Origin: an uncultured Burkholderiales bacterium
GTDB lineage: Bacteria; Pseudomonadota; Gammaproteobacteria; Burkholderiales; Burkholderiaceae_C
DNA length: 13,029 nucleotides
Assembly: GCA_903953985.1 (NCBI GenBank)
Contig: CAJBLW010000191.1
Coordinates: forward strand, 1-13,029
Direction: 5' to 3'
This document shows positions 6,439-13,029 of the stretch, piece after piece. Both the position numbers and the translations under genes were made by a program. How positions within the stretch are numbered: position 1 is the first letter of the stretch; each line of letters opens with the position of its first letter. The notes below the pieces were generated by a model that had not been told where the DNA came from, made no database searches, and saw nothing but the letters and a program-made list of their open reading frames with translations.

Positions 6439-7386
6439 ATGAAAGCCAAAGCCATTGTTTTTGAAGCGCCCCAATCATTGAGTGTTCGAGAATTGGAACT
6501 CGCCCCCATGGGCCCCCGGGACCTGGAGGTGGCGGTGTCGTTCAGCGGCATCAGCACCGGCACCGAACGCTTGCTGTGGGAGGGCACCATGCCGCCCTTT
6601 CCGGGCTTGTCCTACCCCTTGGTGCCGGGCTACGAAACCGTGGGAACCATCGAAAAAATAGGCGATGAAGTCACGGACTTGGCCGTCGGTGACGTGGTGT
6701 TTTTACCCGGCTCTTACGCATTTCAAGGGGTGCAAAACATCTTTGGCGGATCGGGTGAGCGTTTGGTGGTGCCGCATGAACGGGCCGTCAAGTTGGACCC
6801 GGCCCTGGGTGCCAAGGGCGTGCTGCTGGCCTTGGCCGCCACGGCGCACCATGTGTTCACCGTGGGCCGCGAAGCCATGCCTTTGGCCTACCCCGACCTC
6901 ATCATTGGCCACGGCATCATGGGCCGACTGTTGGCGCGCATGGTGGTGGCCGCAGGTCGGCCTGCACCGGTGGTCTGGGAAACCCAAGCGGTCAGGCAAA
7001 AAGGCGCGCTCGGTTATGACGTCATCCACCCCGACCAAGATGTGCGCAAAGACTACCGCTGCATTTGCGATGTCAGCGGTGACGCCAGCATTTTGAACAA
7101 AGTGATTGCCAAAATGGCCCCGGGGGGCGAAGTGGTGTTGGCCGGTTTTTACAAACAAGACCTGTCCTTTGCCTACGCCCCCGCCTTCATGCGCGAAGCC
7201 ACGGTGCGTGTCGCCGCGCAATGGAAAAAACACGACCTCGACGCGGTGGTTACCATGTTCCACGATGGCACCTTGCCTCTGGACGGCTTGCTGACCCACA
7301 CCGAAACCGCCGAGCACGCACAACGCGCTTATGAGGTGGCCTTTGGCGACCCTGAGTGCTTGAAAATGGTGATCGACTGGCGATGA
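6439..7386 (+). CDS. bchC: Second BchC-type bacteriochlorophyllide dehydrogenase, coupled to LPOR
   Basis: A full-length BchC homologue (315 residues) in the same family as the copy at 1756-2709; by eye about half of the residues are identical. It keeps SGISTGTER (36-44), VPGYETVG (62-69), GHGIMG (157-162), VVWETQ, CDVSGD and the end FGDPECLKMVIDW. It differs near residues 90-104, where NCFTGV is replaced by SYAFQGV, and in its shorter C-terminus. The start at 6439 is chosen because MKAKAIVF lines up with the other copy's MKSTAVVF; an in-frame ATG at 6430 would add three residues. Neither has a clear Shine-Dalgarno sequence. The 181 bp upstream, shared divergently with the hydrolase gene, contain no exact TGT-N12-ACA site and no promoter I would defend. 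The stop overlaps the por start (ATGA). Expected role: oxidation of the C3 hydroxyethyl group; whether it is a true isoenzyme or has another tetrapyrrole substrate is open. Confidence 0.9.
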   Translation: MKAKAIVFEAPQSLSVRELELAPMGPRDLEVAVSFSGISTGTERLLWEGTMPPFPGLSYPLVPGYETVGTIEKIGDEVTDLAVGDVVFLPGSYAFQGVQNIFGGSGERLVVPHERAVKLDPALGAKGVLLALAATAHHVFTVGREAMPLAYPDLIIGHGIMGRLLARMVVAAGRPAPVVWETQAVRQKGALGYDVIHPDQDVRKDYRCICDVSGDASILNKVIAKMAPGGEVVLAGFYKQDLSFAYAPAFMREATVRVAAQWKKHDLDAVVTMFHDGTLPLDGLLTHTETAEHAQRAYEVAFGDPECLKMVIDWR

Positions 7387-8408
7387 ACATGCGTCTTGCA
7401 TCTTCAACCCCCACGAACCAACCCCTCAACCCCCTTGTGATCGTCACCGGCGCCTCGTCGGGTGTCGGTTTGTATGCCACCGCGTCGCTCATCCAGCTCG
7501 GCTGGCATGTGGTCATGGCCTGCAGAGACCTGGACAAAGCCGAACGCGTGGCCGACCAGATGCAGTTGCCCGCTGGTCACTTCACGCTCATGCACTTGGA
7601 CTTGGGGTCTTTGCAAAGCGTGCGTGACTTTGTGGCGGCTTATGCCGCCATGGGCTGGCCCCTTCATGCGCTGCTGAACAACGCCGCCTCTTACCAGCCG
7701 CGACTGAAGACGCCCGCCCGATCACCCGAAGGCTATGAACTGAGTGTGGCCACCAACCACCTGGGGCACTTTTTACTGAGTCGGTTGTTGATGGATTTGC
7801 TGCTCAGCACCCAAAACGAAGAACGGGCAAAACAACCGGCTTTCTGTGCGCGGCTCATCACCCTGGGCACGGTGACGGCCAACTCCGAGGAATTTGGCGG
7901 CAAAGTGCCCATTCCCGCTCCGGCTGACTTGGGCAACTTGGAGGGTCTGGAACAAGGCTTTCTGGACCCGGTGGCCATGATTGACGGCAAGGCCTTCAAG
8001 GCCGGCAAGGCCTACAAAGACAGCAAGCTGTGCAACATGATCATCAGCCGAGAGTTGCACCGCCGCTTTCACGACACCACCGGTCTGGTGTGCAGCACGG
8101 TGTACCCCGGTTGCGTGGCCGATACCGCTTTGTTTCGCGACACACCTTTGGCTTTTCAACGCATCTTCCCCTGGTTCCAGAAGAACATCACCAAGGGCTA
8201 TGTCAGCCAGGCCTTGGCGGGTGAGCGCGTGGCGCAAGTGGTGGTCGACGCCGATTTCGCCACCTCGGGCGTGCATTGGAGTTGGGGCAACCGCCAGCGC
8301 CCGGGGCGACCCGCTTTTGCGCAAAAGCTGTCGGCCAAAGCCACACAAGAAAGTTTGGGCATCCGCTTGTGGGCGCTGAGTGACAAGCTCACGGGCTTGA
8401 CGGCCTGA
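7383..8408 (+). CDS. por: Light-dependent protochlorophyllide oxidoreductase (LPOR), cyanobacterial type
   Basis: LPOR reduces the C17=C18 bond of protochlorophyllide with NADPH and light, in one oxygen-tolerant polypeptide; most anoxygenic phototrophs rely only on oxygen-sensitive DPOR (BchLNB). The 341-residue short-chain dehydrogenase has TGASSGVG (22-29), NNAA (99-102), TNHLGHFLLSRLL (124-136), the LPOR-specific insertion around 161-190 (TLGTVTANSEE, PAPADLGNLEG), catalytic YKDSK with Y211 and K215, C244 in YPGCVADTALF (the position of Cys226 in Synechocystis LPOR), ITKGYVSQALAGERVAQVV and the C-terminal SGVHWSWGNRQ. These LPOR signatures exclude a generic SDR. One difference from the usual VCNAAVY block is Asn at 99 where the family normally has Cys. 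The ATG at 7383 overlaps the bchC2 stop; a second ATG follows at 7389. Cyanobacterial origin by transfer is an inference from resemblance. Confidence 0.95.
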   Translation: MNMRLASSTPTNQPLNPLVIVTGASSGVGLYATASLIQLGWHVVMACRDLDKAERVADQMQLPAGHFTLMHLDLGSLQSVRDFVAAYAAMGWPLHALLNNAASYQPRLKTPARSPEGYELSVATNHLGHFLLSRLLMDLLLSTQNEERAKQPAFCARLITLGTVTANSEEFGGKVPIPAPADLGNLEGLEQGFLDPVAMIDGKAFKAGKAYKDSKLCNMIISRELHRRFHDTTGLVCSTVYPGCVADTALFRDTPLAFQRIFPWFQKNITKGYVSQALAGERVAQVVVDADFATSGVHWSWGNRQRPGRPAFAQKLSAKATQESLGIRLWALSDKLTGLTA

Positions 8409-8422
8409 AGCGCTGCACAAAA

Positions 8423-8437
8423 CCGTTTAAAAAACGG
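8423..8437. other. Hairpin between the convergent por and bciA genes
   Basis: CCGTTTAAAAAACGG is a perfect 6-bp inverted repeat with a 3-base loop, overlapping the last codons of bciA and 15 bases past the por stop. It has no T run after it on either strand, so it is a weak candidate for a bidirectional transcript end. Confidence 0.35.
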
Positions 8438-9410
8438 CGTGCTCCCCGCGATCGGGCACGCCCTCACCTTTGACCCAAAGGGCATAAGCATCGAACAGCG
8501 TTTGTGAACCGTGCGAGGGGGTGGCCTGCGCATCGTAGCGCTGCGCCTGAGCGTCCCACACCAACATGGACTCGGTGGCGTAATACCGCCCAATGCGGGC
8601 CAGCTCGGCCTTGTCCGCAGCAGCAGGAATGAACTTACCCAACACGCTCAACACAGCCACGATGGCGTCCATCAGGCCCACCGGAACACGCTTGAATCGC
8701 GGCGGCATTCCCAGCAACGCAAACAAATGCTCGCCTTGCTGTAGAGGCGTGATAGCTGGCCCCGGCCCGCCGATGGGCAAGATCTGGTTGTGCCGCGACG
8801 CATCGTCCAGGCAGCCCACCAGAAAATCGGCCAAATCGTCGTCGCTGATGGGCTTGCAGGCGGTCAACTGCCCGTCGCCAAAAAGCAAAAACGGCTTGCC
8901 TTTTTTGACCCGCTCCAGCTGGCCCGACAGGGATTTGAAAAAAGCTGTGGGGCGCACGATGGAATAGGTCATGCCGGATTCGATCAAGGCTTTTTCAAAG
9001 GCCAGCTTGGCATGTTGAAACGCCAACAAGGGTTTTTGCACGCAGATGGCTGACAGTTGTACGAAATGCCTCACACCCATAGCTTGTGCCGCTTTCAGAG
9101 CGGACACGTGAGCCTGGTGATCAACGCGCCACGCATCTTGAGGCGAGCCCGTGCGCGAGGCCATGCAAGAGACCACCGCATCAAAATGGGCCCCCATAAA
9201 AGACGGCCGGATCCAAACTTCTGGATCAGACGCATCCCCCCACAAAACCGTGACCCCGGCCAAGCTTTCTGGCGGCGTTGCGTTGGCTTTCAGATGTTGA
9301 TCACTTCGGCGCGGCCTGAGCAGGCACACCACGTGGTGACCCCGTTGAACCATCGCACGCGCAGTGGCCATGCCGATCGTGCCAGTCGCTCCCAACAAAA
9401 GCACGCGCAT
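8427..9410 (-). CDS. bciA: 3,8-divinyl (proto)chlorophyllide a 8-vinyl reductase, BciA type
   Basis: BciA reduces the C8 vinyl group of divinyl-protochlorophyllide or divinyl-chlorophyllide to ethyl with NADPH, supplying monovinyl substrates to later steps. The 327-residue product is an atypical SDR/NmrA-like Rossmann protein: GATGTIG (7-13), the LLRPRRSD segment (31-38) where NADPH specificity is set, GDASDP (58-63), CMASRTG (82-88), QHAKLAFEKAL (122-132) and the family-typical IVRPTAFFKSLSGQ (141-154), then KPISDDDLADF. The ATG at 9410 puts the Rossmann strand right at the N-terminus. The frame stays open upstream, with a GTG at 9503 and a TTG at 9527; these would add a Gly/Pro/Thr-rich tail of 31 or 39 residues that looks non-conserved. 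It converges on por with 18 bases between the stops, which suits a shared pathway: BciA product is LPOR substrate. Confidence 0.9.
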   Translation of the reverse strand: MRVLLLGATGTIGMATARAMVQRGHHVVCLLRPRRSDQHLKANATPPESLAGVTVLWGDASDPEVWIRPSFMGAHFDAVVSCMASRTGSPQDAWRVDHQAHVSALKAAQAMGVRHFVQLSAICVQKPLLAFQHAKLAFEKALIESGMTYSIVRPTAFFKSLSGQLERVKKGKPFLLFGDGQLTACKPISDDDLADFLVGCLDDASRHNQILPIGGPGPAITPLQQGEHLFALLGMPPRFKRVPVGLMDAIVAVLSVLGKFIPAAADKAELARIGRYYATESMLVWDAQAQRYDAQATPSHGSQTLFDAYALWVKGEGVPDRGEHAVF

Positions 9411-9821
9411 CGGGGAGTGGACCCCCGCCACGGCTGCGTGCAAAGGCCCTGGCCCAGTTGTGTTTGGGCGCCCTGCAGGGCTCGAAGGTTGATCAGTGGT
9501 CACGCCGTGAAATCCCAACAGTGTCAAAATGAGATGAACTTTCCGTCTTGCCCTTGTGCAAGGTCAGGGACGCACGCCGGCTCAAGAAAAATATCAGCGC
9601 ATTATGACCACACTTGGATCGTTGATCTCTCGCAGCTGCCCCTGCACAAACAGCGCAAGCGACAGGCCCACACGTCGGGGTTCAGGGCAATGCAGGGGAC
9701 GTTATTGTCCTAGCCATCTGCCGGGTTTGGGCAGTCCAAGGGAACATGCCCCACGGGTTGGCCTACAAAGACCCATTCACAAAACCAAGACAATGCGTAC
9801 ATCAAAACAGAAAGGACAGGC
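9411..9821. other. Divergent intergenic region between bciA and nfeD
   Basis: This 411-bp stretch has no convincing gene. The part next to bciA could encode an N-terminal extension if translation starts at 9503 or 9527. An imperfect TGT-N12-ACG sequence lies at 9555-9572. A CATAAT on the minus strand near 9600 resembles a -10 for bciA but has no good -35 partner. AAAGGA at 9811-9816 is the nfeD Shine-Dalgarno sequence, 5 bases before its ATG. Confidence 0.5.
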
Positions 9822-10241
9822 ATGAACGACACAACAATGTGGTGGGTTCTGGCGGGTGCCTTGGTGGCATTGGAACTGGCGACGGGCACGTTTTACCTGC
9901 TGATGCTGGGCTTGGGCGCTGTAGCGGGAGCACTGGCCGCCATGGCGGGTTACAACAACAGCACACAGCTGGTGGCTGCTGCCCTCGTCGGTGGCGCAGG
10001 CGCATTGCTGCTGGGCCAATGGCGTCAACGCCAGGTGACCAACGCCACGCAAGACCATGACCAACATCTGGACCTGGGTGCCACCGTAGAAGTCGAGGCA
10101 TGGGATGCCATGGGCACGACGCAAGTCAAACACCGTGGTGCGGCTTGGACAGCAGTGCTGGCACCAGGCCAGAGCGCGATCCCAGGCATTTACCGTATTC
10201 AAGCCATGGCGGGCAACCGCTTGGTGCTTGAAAAAACATGA
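9822..10241 (+). CDS. NfeD-family membrane protein
   Basis: A 139-residue short NfeD protein with hydrophobic helices around 7-27, 28-44 and 48-65, then a soluble C-terminal domain (about 83-137) of the OB-fold type usual in this family (GATVEVEAWDAMG, AVLAPGQSAIPGIYRIQAM, ending RLVLEKT). NfeD proteins pair with SPFH/paraslipin proteins in membrane microdomains; the exact job is poorly defined. AAAGGA 5 bases before the ATG is a good ribosome site. The paraslipin gene follows after 36 bp, which confirms the usual two-gene operon. It lacks the ClpP-like protease domain of the long NfeD form. No link to photosynthesis is evident beyond proximity. Confidence 0.88.
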   Translation: MNDTTMWWVLAGALVALELATGTFYLLMLGLGAVAGALAAMAGYNNSTQLVAAALVGGAGALLLGQWRQRQVTNATQDHDQHLDLGATVEVEAWDAMGTTQVKHRGAAWTAVLAPGQSAIPGIYRIQAMAGNRLVLEKT

Positions 10242-10277
10242 ACAATCCGCTCCAACCTCTTCAAAGGGAATCCATCC

Positions 10278-11198
10278 ATGGAAATCGCTGCCGTTCTCGT
10301 GATCATCGCGATCCTGTTCATCGTCAAGACCGTCAAGGTCGTGCCACAGCAAGAGGCCTGGGTGGTGGAGCGGCTGGGTAAATTCCATGCCAGCCTGGCA
10401 CCCGGCTTGAACTTTGTGGTGCCCTTTGTGGACAACGTGATCCAAAAACACAGCCTGAAAGAAATCCCACTGGATGTGCCCAGTCAAATTTGCATCACCC
10501 GCGACAACACGCAACTGCAAGTGGATGGCATCCTTTACTTTCAGGTGACCGACCCCAAACTGGCCAGTTACGGCTCGTCCAATTACATCGTGGCAGTGAC
10601 CCAGTTGGCGCAAACCAGTTTGCGCAGCGTGATCGGTAAGTTGGAACTGGACAAAACCTTTGAGGAGCGCAACATCATCAACTCGCAAGTCGTGGCCGCG
10701 ATCGACGAAGCGGCCCTGAACTGGGGCGTGAAGGTGCTGCGGTACGAAATCAAGGACCTGACACCGCCCAAAGAAATTTTGTTGGCCATGCAGTCTCAGA
10801 TCACAGCCGAGCGCGAAAAGCGTGCCCTGATCGCGGCATCCGAAGGCCGCCGCCAGGAGCAAATCAACATCGCCACCGGCGAGCGCGAAGCCTTCATTGC
10901 CCGCTCTGAAGGCGAAAAACAAGCGGCCATCAACAAGGCCCAAGGCGATGCTGCCGCCATCACCGAAATGGCCAACGCTACGGCTCAGGCCATTGAGCGC
11001 ATTGCCAGCGCCATTCGCCAACCCGGCGGTGAAATGGCGGTTCAGTTGAAGGTGGCCGAGCAAGCCGTGCAGGCCTACAGCAAGGTGGCGCAAGACGCCA
11101 AAACCACCCTCATCGTGCCAGGCAACATGACTGAGGTGTCTGGGTTGATCGCCTCAGCCATGCAAATGGTGGGTACAGGAAGACAAGTGGGCAATTGA
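10278..11198 (+). CDS. qmcA: SPFH/Band 7 (paraslipin, QmcA-like) membrane protein
   Basis: A 306-residue member of the stomatin/prohibitin/flotillin/HflK superfamily. An N-terminal membrane helix (about 2-16) is followed by the SPFH domain (VPQQEAWVVERLGKFH, PGLNFVVPFVD, LDVPSQICITRDN, VDGILYFQV, around 22-90) and a long Ala/Glu/Arg-rich coiled-coil region (about 175-260: TAEREKRALIAASEGRRQEQ, KAQGDAAAITEMANATAQAI) that mediates oligomerisation in the family. A GlyPro-poor C-terminal tail ends the protein. AAAGGGA about 8 bases before the ATG serves as ribosome site. It is probably co-transcribed with nfeD and ends at the strong terminator 21 bases on. The symbol follows E. coli QmcA; the family is also annotated as paraslipin or HflC-like. 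Confidence 0.92.
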   Translation: MEIAAVLVIIAILFIVKTVKVVPQQEAWVVERLGKFHASLAPGLNFVVPFVDNVIQKHSLKEIPLDVPSQICITRDNTQLQVDGILYFQVTDPKLASYGSSNYIVAVTQLAQTSLRSVIGKLELDKTFEERNIINSQVVAAIDEAALNWGVKVLRYEIKDLTPPKEILLAMQSQITAEREKRALIAASEGRRQEQINIATGEREAFIARSEGEKQAAINKAQGDAAAITEMANATAQAIERIASAIRQPGGEMAVQLKVAEQAVQAYSKVAQDAKTTLIVPGNMTEVSGLIASAMQMVGTGRQVGN

Positions 11199-11219
11199 CC
11201 TCAGTGCACAGACAGACGC

Positions 11220-11248
11220 AAAAAAACCCGCCAAGGCGGGTTTTTTTT
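11220..11248. terminator. Bidirectional intrinsic terminator between qmcA and phaB
   Basis: Seven As, CCCGCC, AA, GGCGGG and eight Ts: a GC-rich stem (CCCGC/GCGGG around CAAG) extended by A-T pairing, with a T run on each strand. It lies 21 bases after the plus-strand qmcA stop and 35 bases before the end of the minus-strand phaB gene, so it can stop transcription from both sides. Confidence 0.92.
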
Positions 11249-11282
11249 GTGAGCAATAAGCCCAGTCACGTCGCCCAGGGCA

Positions 11283-12020
11283 TCAGCCCATGTGCAAACC
11301 ACCGTTGACGGCAAAGTCAGCGCCGGTGGTGTAACCACCGTCTTCGCTGGCCATCCAGGCAATGATGGAGGCGATCTCGCTGGGTTTGCCCAAGCGCTTG
11401 ACGGGCACAGTGGCCACGATCTTTTCCAACACGTCAGGACGGATGGCGTTGACCATGTCGGTACCGATGTAGCCAGGGCTCACGGTGTTGACCGTCACGC
11501 CTTTGGTGGCCATCTCTTGCGCCAAGGCCATAGAGAAACCGTGCATACCGGCTTTTGCAGCCGAGTAGTTGGTCTGACCGGCCTGGCCTTTTTCACCGTT
11601 GACCGAGCTGATGTTGATGATGCGGCCCCAGCCTTTTTCGACCATGTCGGCGACCACTTGCTTGGTCACGTTGAACATGGAGTCCAAGTTGGTGTTCATC
11701 ACGGCTTGCCAGTCTTCACGGGTCATCTTTAGGAACATGCGGTCCTTGGTGATGCCGGCGTTGTTAACCAGCACGTCGATGGGGCCGTGCTCGGCCTTGG
11801 TTTTGGCAAAGGCTTCCACAGTGGAATCCCAGTCACCCACGTTGCCGACCGAGGCGTAAAAGGTAAAGCCCAAGGCTTTTTGCTCGTCCAGCCATTTGTT
11901 GAAGTCACGTGTTGGGCCGCAACCGGCGATGACCTTGAAGCCTTCTTGGTGAAGGCGCTGGCAGATCGCGGTTCCGATGCCGCCCATGCCGCCTGTGACG
12001 TACGCTACTTTTTGACTCAT
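11283..12020 (-). CDS. phaB: Acetoacetyl-CoA reductase PhaB
   Basis: PhaB reduces acetoacetyl-CoA to (R)-3-hydroxybutyryl-CoA with NADPH, the second step of polyhydroxybutyrate synthesis. The 245-residue short-chain dehydrogenase has TGGMGGIG (9-16), NNAG (86-89), the active-site set N111, S138 (INISSVNG), Y152 and K156 (NYSAAKAG), and SPGYIGTDMV (171-180), all typical of PhaB. The ATG at 12020 is preferred to the upstream in-frame start at 12068 because of the clear Shine-Dalgarno sequence AGGAGA and because MSQKVAYVTGG is the family-like N-terminus. It lies 120 bp downstream of phaA; TATAAG on the minus strand at 12093-12088 could be a -10 of its own promoter, but no good -35 is seen. Confidence 0.93.
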   Translation of the reverse strand: MSQKVAYVTGGMGGIGTAICQRLHQEGFKVIAGCGPTRDFNKWLDEQKALGFTFYASVGNVGDWDSTVEAFAKTKAEHGPIDVLVNNAGITKDRMFLKMTREDWQAVMNTNLDSMFNVTKQVVADMVEKGWGRIINISSVNGEKGQAGQTNYSAAKAGMHGFSMALAQEMATKGVTVNTVSPGYIGTDMVNAIRPDVLEKIVATVPVKRLGKPSEIASIIAWMASEDGGYTTGADFAVNGGLHMG

Positions 12021-12025
12021 GATTG

Positions 12026-12031
12026 TCTCCT
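12026..12031 (-). promoter_or_regulatory. phaB: Ribosome binding site of phaB
   Basis: AGGAGA on the minus strand, 5 bases before the ATG at 12020. It decides the phaB start against the longer open frame beginning at 12068. Confidence 0.75.
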
Positions 12032-12140
12032 GGTGATGAGTGTGTTGAGATCGTGGAAAACCACCCAAACCCGCATGATCGGCTGCCCTTATACAACTGG
12101 ACAGTGCACCGATTCACGCAGCCTGAGCGGCGAGGTTTGG

Positions 12141-13029
12141 TTAAACGCGTTCGATGGCCAGGGACACGCCCATGCCGCCGCCAATGCACAAAGCGGCCAG
12201 ACCTTTTTGGGCCTGTGTGCGCTGCATTTCGTGCAGCAAGGTCACCAAGATGCGGCAACCAGACGCTCCGATGGGGTGACCAATGGCAATGGCACCGCCG
12301 TTGACGTTGACCTTGGCAGGATCGATGTCCAGCGCCTGGTTCACGGCGCAAGCTTGCGCGGCAAAGGCTTCGTTCAGCTCAAACAAGTCCACATCTTGGG
12401 CTTTCCAGCCGGCACGGGCCAGCGCTTTTTGCGACGCAGGCACGGGGCCCATGCCCATGGTGGCCGGGTCCAGGCCACTGGTGCCAAAGGCCACAATTCG
12501 GGCCAAGGGCTTGAGGCCCAAAGCAGCGGCTTTTTTGGCTGACATGACCATCACAGCGGCTGCGCCGTCGTTGATGCCCGAAGCGTTGCCAGCGGTCACA
12601 CTGCCCACCTTGTCAAACGCCGGGCGCAAACCTGCCAACACTTCCACGGTGGTTTTCTTGTTGATGAACTCGTCGGTGTTGAACACCAGCGCATCGCCCT
12701 TGCGCTGAGGGATCAGAACGTCAACGATTTCGTCCTTGAATTTGCCCGCTTCTTGCGCGGCCGCAGCCTTGCGCTGGCTGCCTGCCGCTAAGGCGTCTTG
12801 CATGTCGCGGGTGATACCGTGGGCCTTGGCCACGTTCTCGGCGGTGATGCCCATGTGGTATTGGTTGTACACGTCCCACAGGCCGTCCACGATCATGGTG
12901 TCGGTCATCTTCCAGTCGCCCATGCGCTGGCCGTCGCGGCTGCCGTTCAAAACGTGGGGGCTGGCGCTCATGTTTTCCTGGCCACCGGCGATCACGATTT
13001 CGCTGTCGCCCCAGGCCACGGCTTGCGCG
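12141..13029 (-). CDS. phaA: Acetyl-CoA acetyltransferase (beta-ketothiolase) PhaA, N-terminus cut by window edge
   Basis: PhaA condenses two acetyl-CoA to acetoacetyl-CoA, the first step of polyhydroxybutyrate synthesis. The last 295 or so residues are visible and the frame is open to the right edge. Thiolase signatures are clear: AWGDSEIVIAGGQENMS, then NASGINDGAAAVMVMS, LNEAFAAQA, NVNGGAIAIGHPIGASG with the catalytic His, and the C-terminal CIGGGMG with the second catalytic Cys. The acyl-accepting Cys of the CGSG motif would lie just beyond the edge. The neighbouring phaB on the same strand supports the PHB role over fatty-acid degradation. Confidence 0.93.
   Translation of the reverse strand, partial: AQAVAWGDSEIVIAGGQENMSASPHVLNGSRDGQRMGDWKMTDTMIVDGLWDVYNQYHMGITAENVAKAHGITRDMQDALAAGSQRKAAAAQEAGKFKDEIVDVLIPQRKGDALVFNTDEFINKKTTVEVLAGLRPAFDKVGSVTAGNASGINDGAAAVMVMSAKKAAALGLKPLARIVAFGTSGLDPATMGMGPVPASQKALARAGWKAQDVDLFELNEAFAAQACAVNQALDIDPAKVNVNGGAIAIGHPIGASGCRILVTLLHEMQRTQAQKGLAALCIGGGMGVSLAIERV

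Noticed and set aside
9777..11093. A 438-codon minus-strand open frame opposite nfeD and qmcA
   Set aside because: It is the antisense shadow of two well-supported genes; its His/Gln/Gly-rich product has no protein-like domain.
12021..12068. Upstream start of phaB at 12068
   Set aside because: A strong AGGAGA ribosome site precedes the ATG at 12020, and that start gives the typical PhaB N-terminus.
1..13029. CRISPR arrays, tRNA or rRNA genes, insertion sequences
   Set aside because: No repeat-spacer pattern, RNA gene signature, transposase or terminal inverted repeats were seen on reading the window.

Overview
The window is a piece of the photosynthesis gene cluster of a purple, bacteriochlorophyll a-making bacterium, joined to ordinary chromosomal genes. 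The acetoacetyl-CoA reductase/thiolase pair, the nfeD-paraslipin operon, the moderately high GC and the gene style suggest a betaproteobacterium of the Comamonadaceae type (a freshwater Limnohabitans- or Rhodoferax-like organism). The taxon is an inference from general impression, not from a search.

Layout. Positions 1-4906 (minus strand) hold the conserved crtE-crtF-bchC-bchX-bchY superoperon. In transcription order these are GGPP synthase, carotenoid O-methyltransferase, hydroxyethyl-bacteriochlorophyllide dehydrogenase, and the first two subunits of chlorophyllide a oxidoreductase; bchY runs off the left edge. Two promoter regions carry TGT-N12-ACA palindromes of the PpsR/CrtJ type. Upstream of bchC there are two sites 8 bp apart. 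Upstream of crtE there are three in a row at a strict 26-bp period (the middle one imperfect), lying over a near-consensus sigma70 promoter.

Positions 4907-5321 are non-coding, with the crtE control array and a probable terminator. Positions 5322-6257 (minus) encode a membrane-anchored alpha/beta hydrolase of unknown substrate. Next, on the plus strand, come a second complete bchC (6439-7386) and, joined by an ATGA overlap, a light-dependent protochlorophyllide oxidoreductase (LPOR, 7383-8408) that closely resembles cyanobacterial enzymes as I remember them. Facing it on the minus strand is a BciA-type 8-vinyl reductase (8427-9410).

Positions 9822-11198 (plus) are an nfeD-SPFH/paraslipin membrane-protein operon, closed by a strong bidirectional terminator (11220-11248) shared with the convergent phaB-phaA genes of polyhydroxybutyrate synthesis (11283-13029, minus; phaA cut by the right edge).

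How it fits together. BciA, LPOR, COR (BchXY plus BchZ outside the window) and BchC are consecutive or near-consecutive steps from divinyl-protochlorophyllide to bacteriochlorophyllide a; CrtE and CrtF serve carotenoid synthesis. The most interesting part is the bchC2-por-bciA block. It looks like a light-driven, oxygen-tolerant pigment-synthesis module beside a classical oxygen-sensitive cluster, and it lacks the perfect PpsR-type operators that mark the classical operon.
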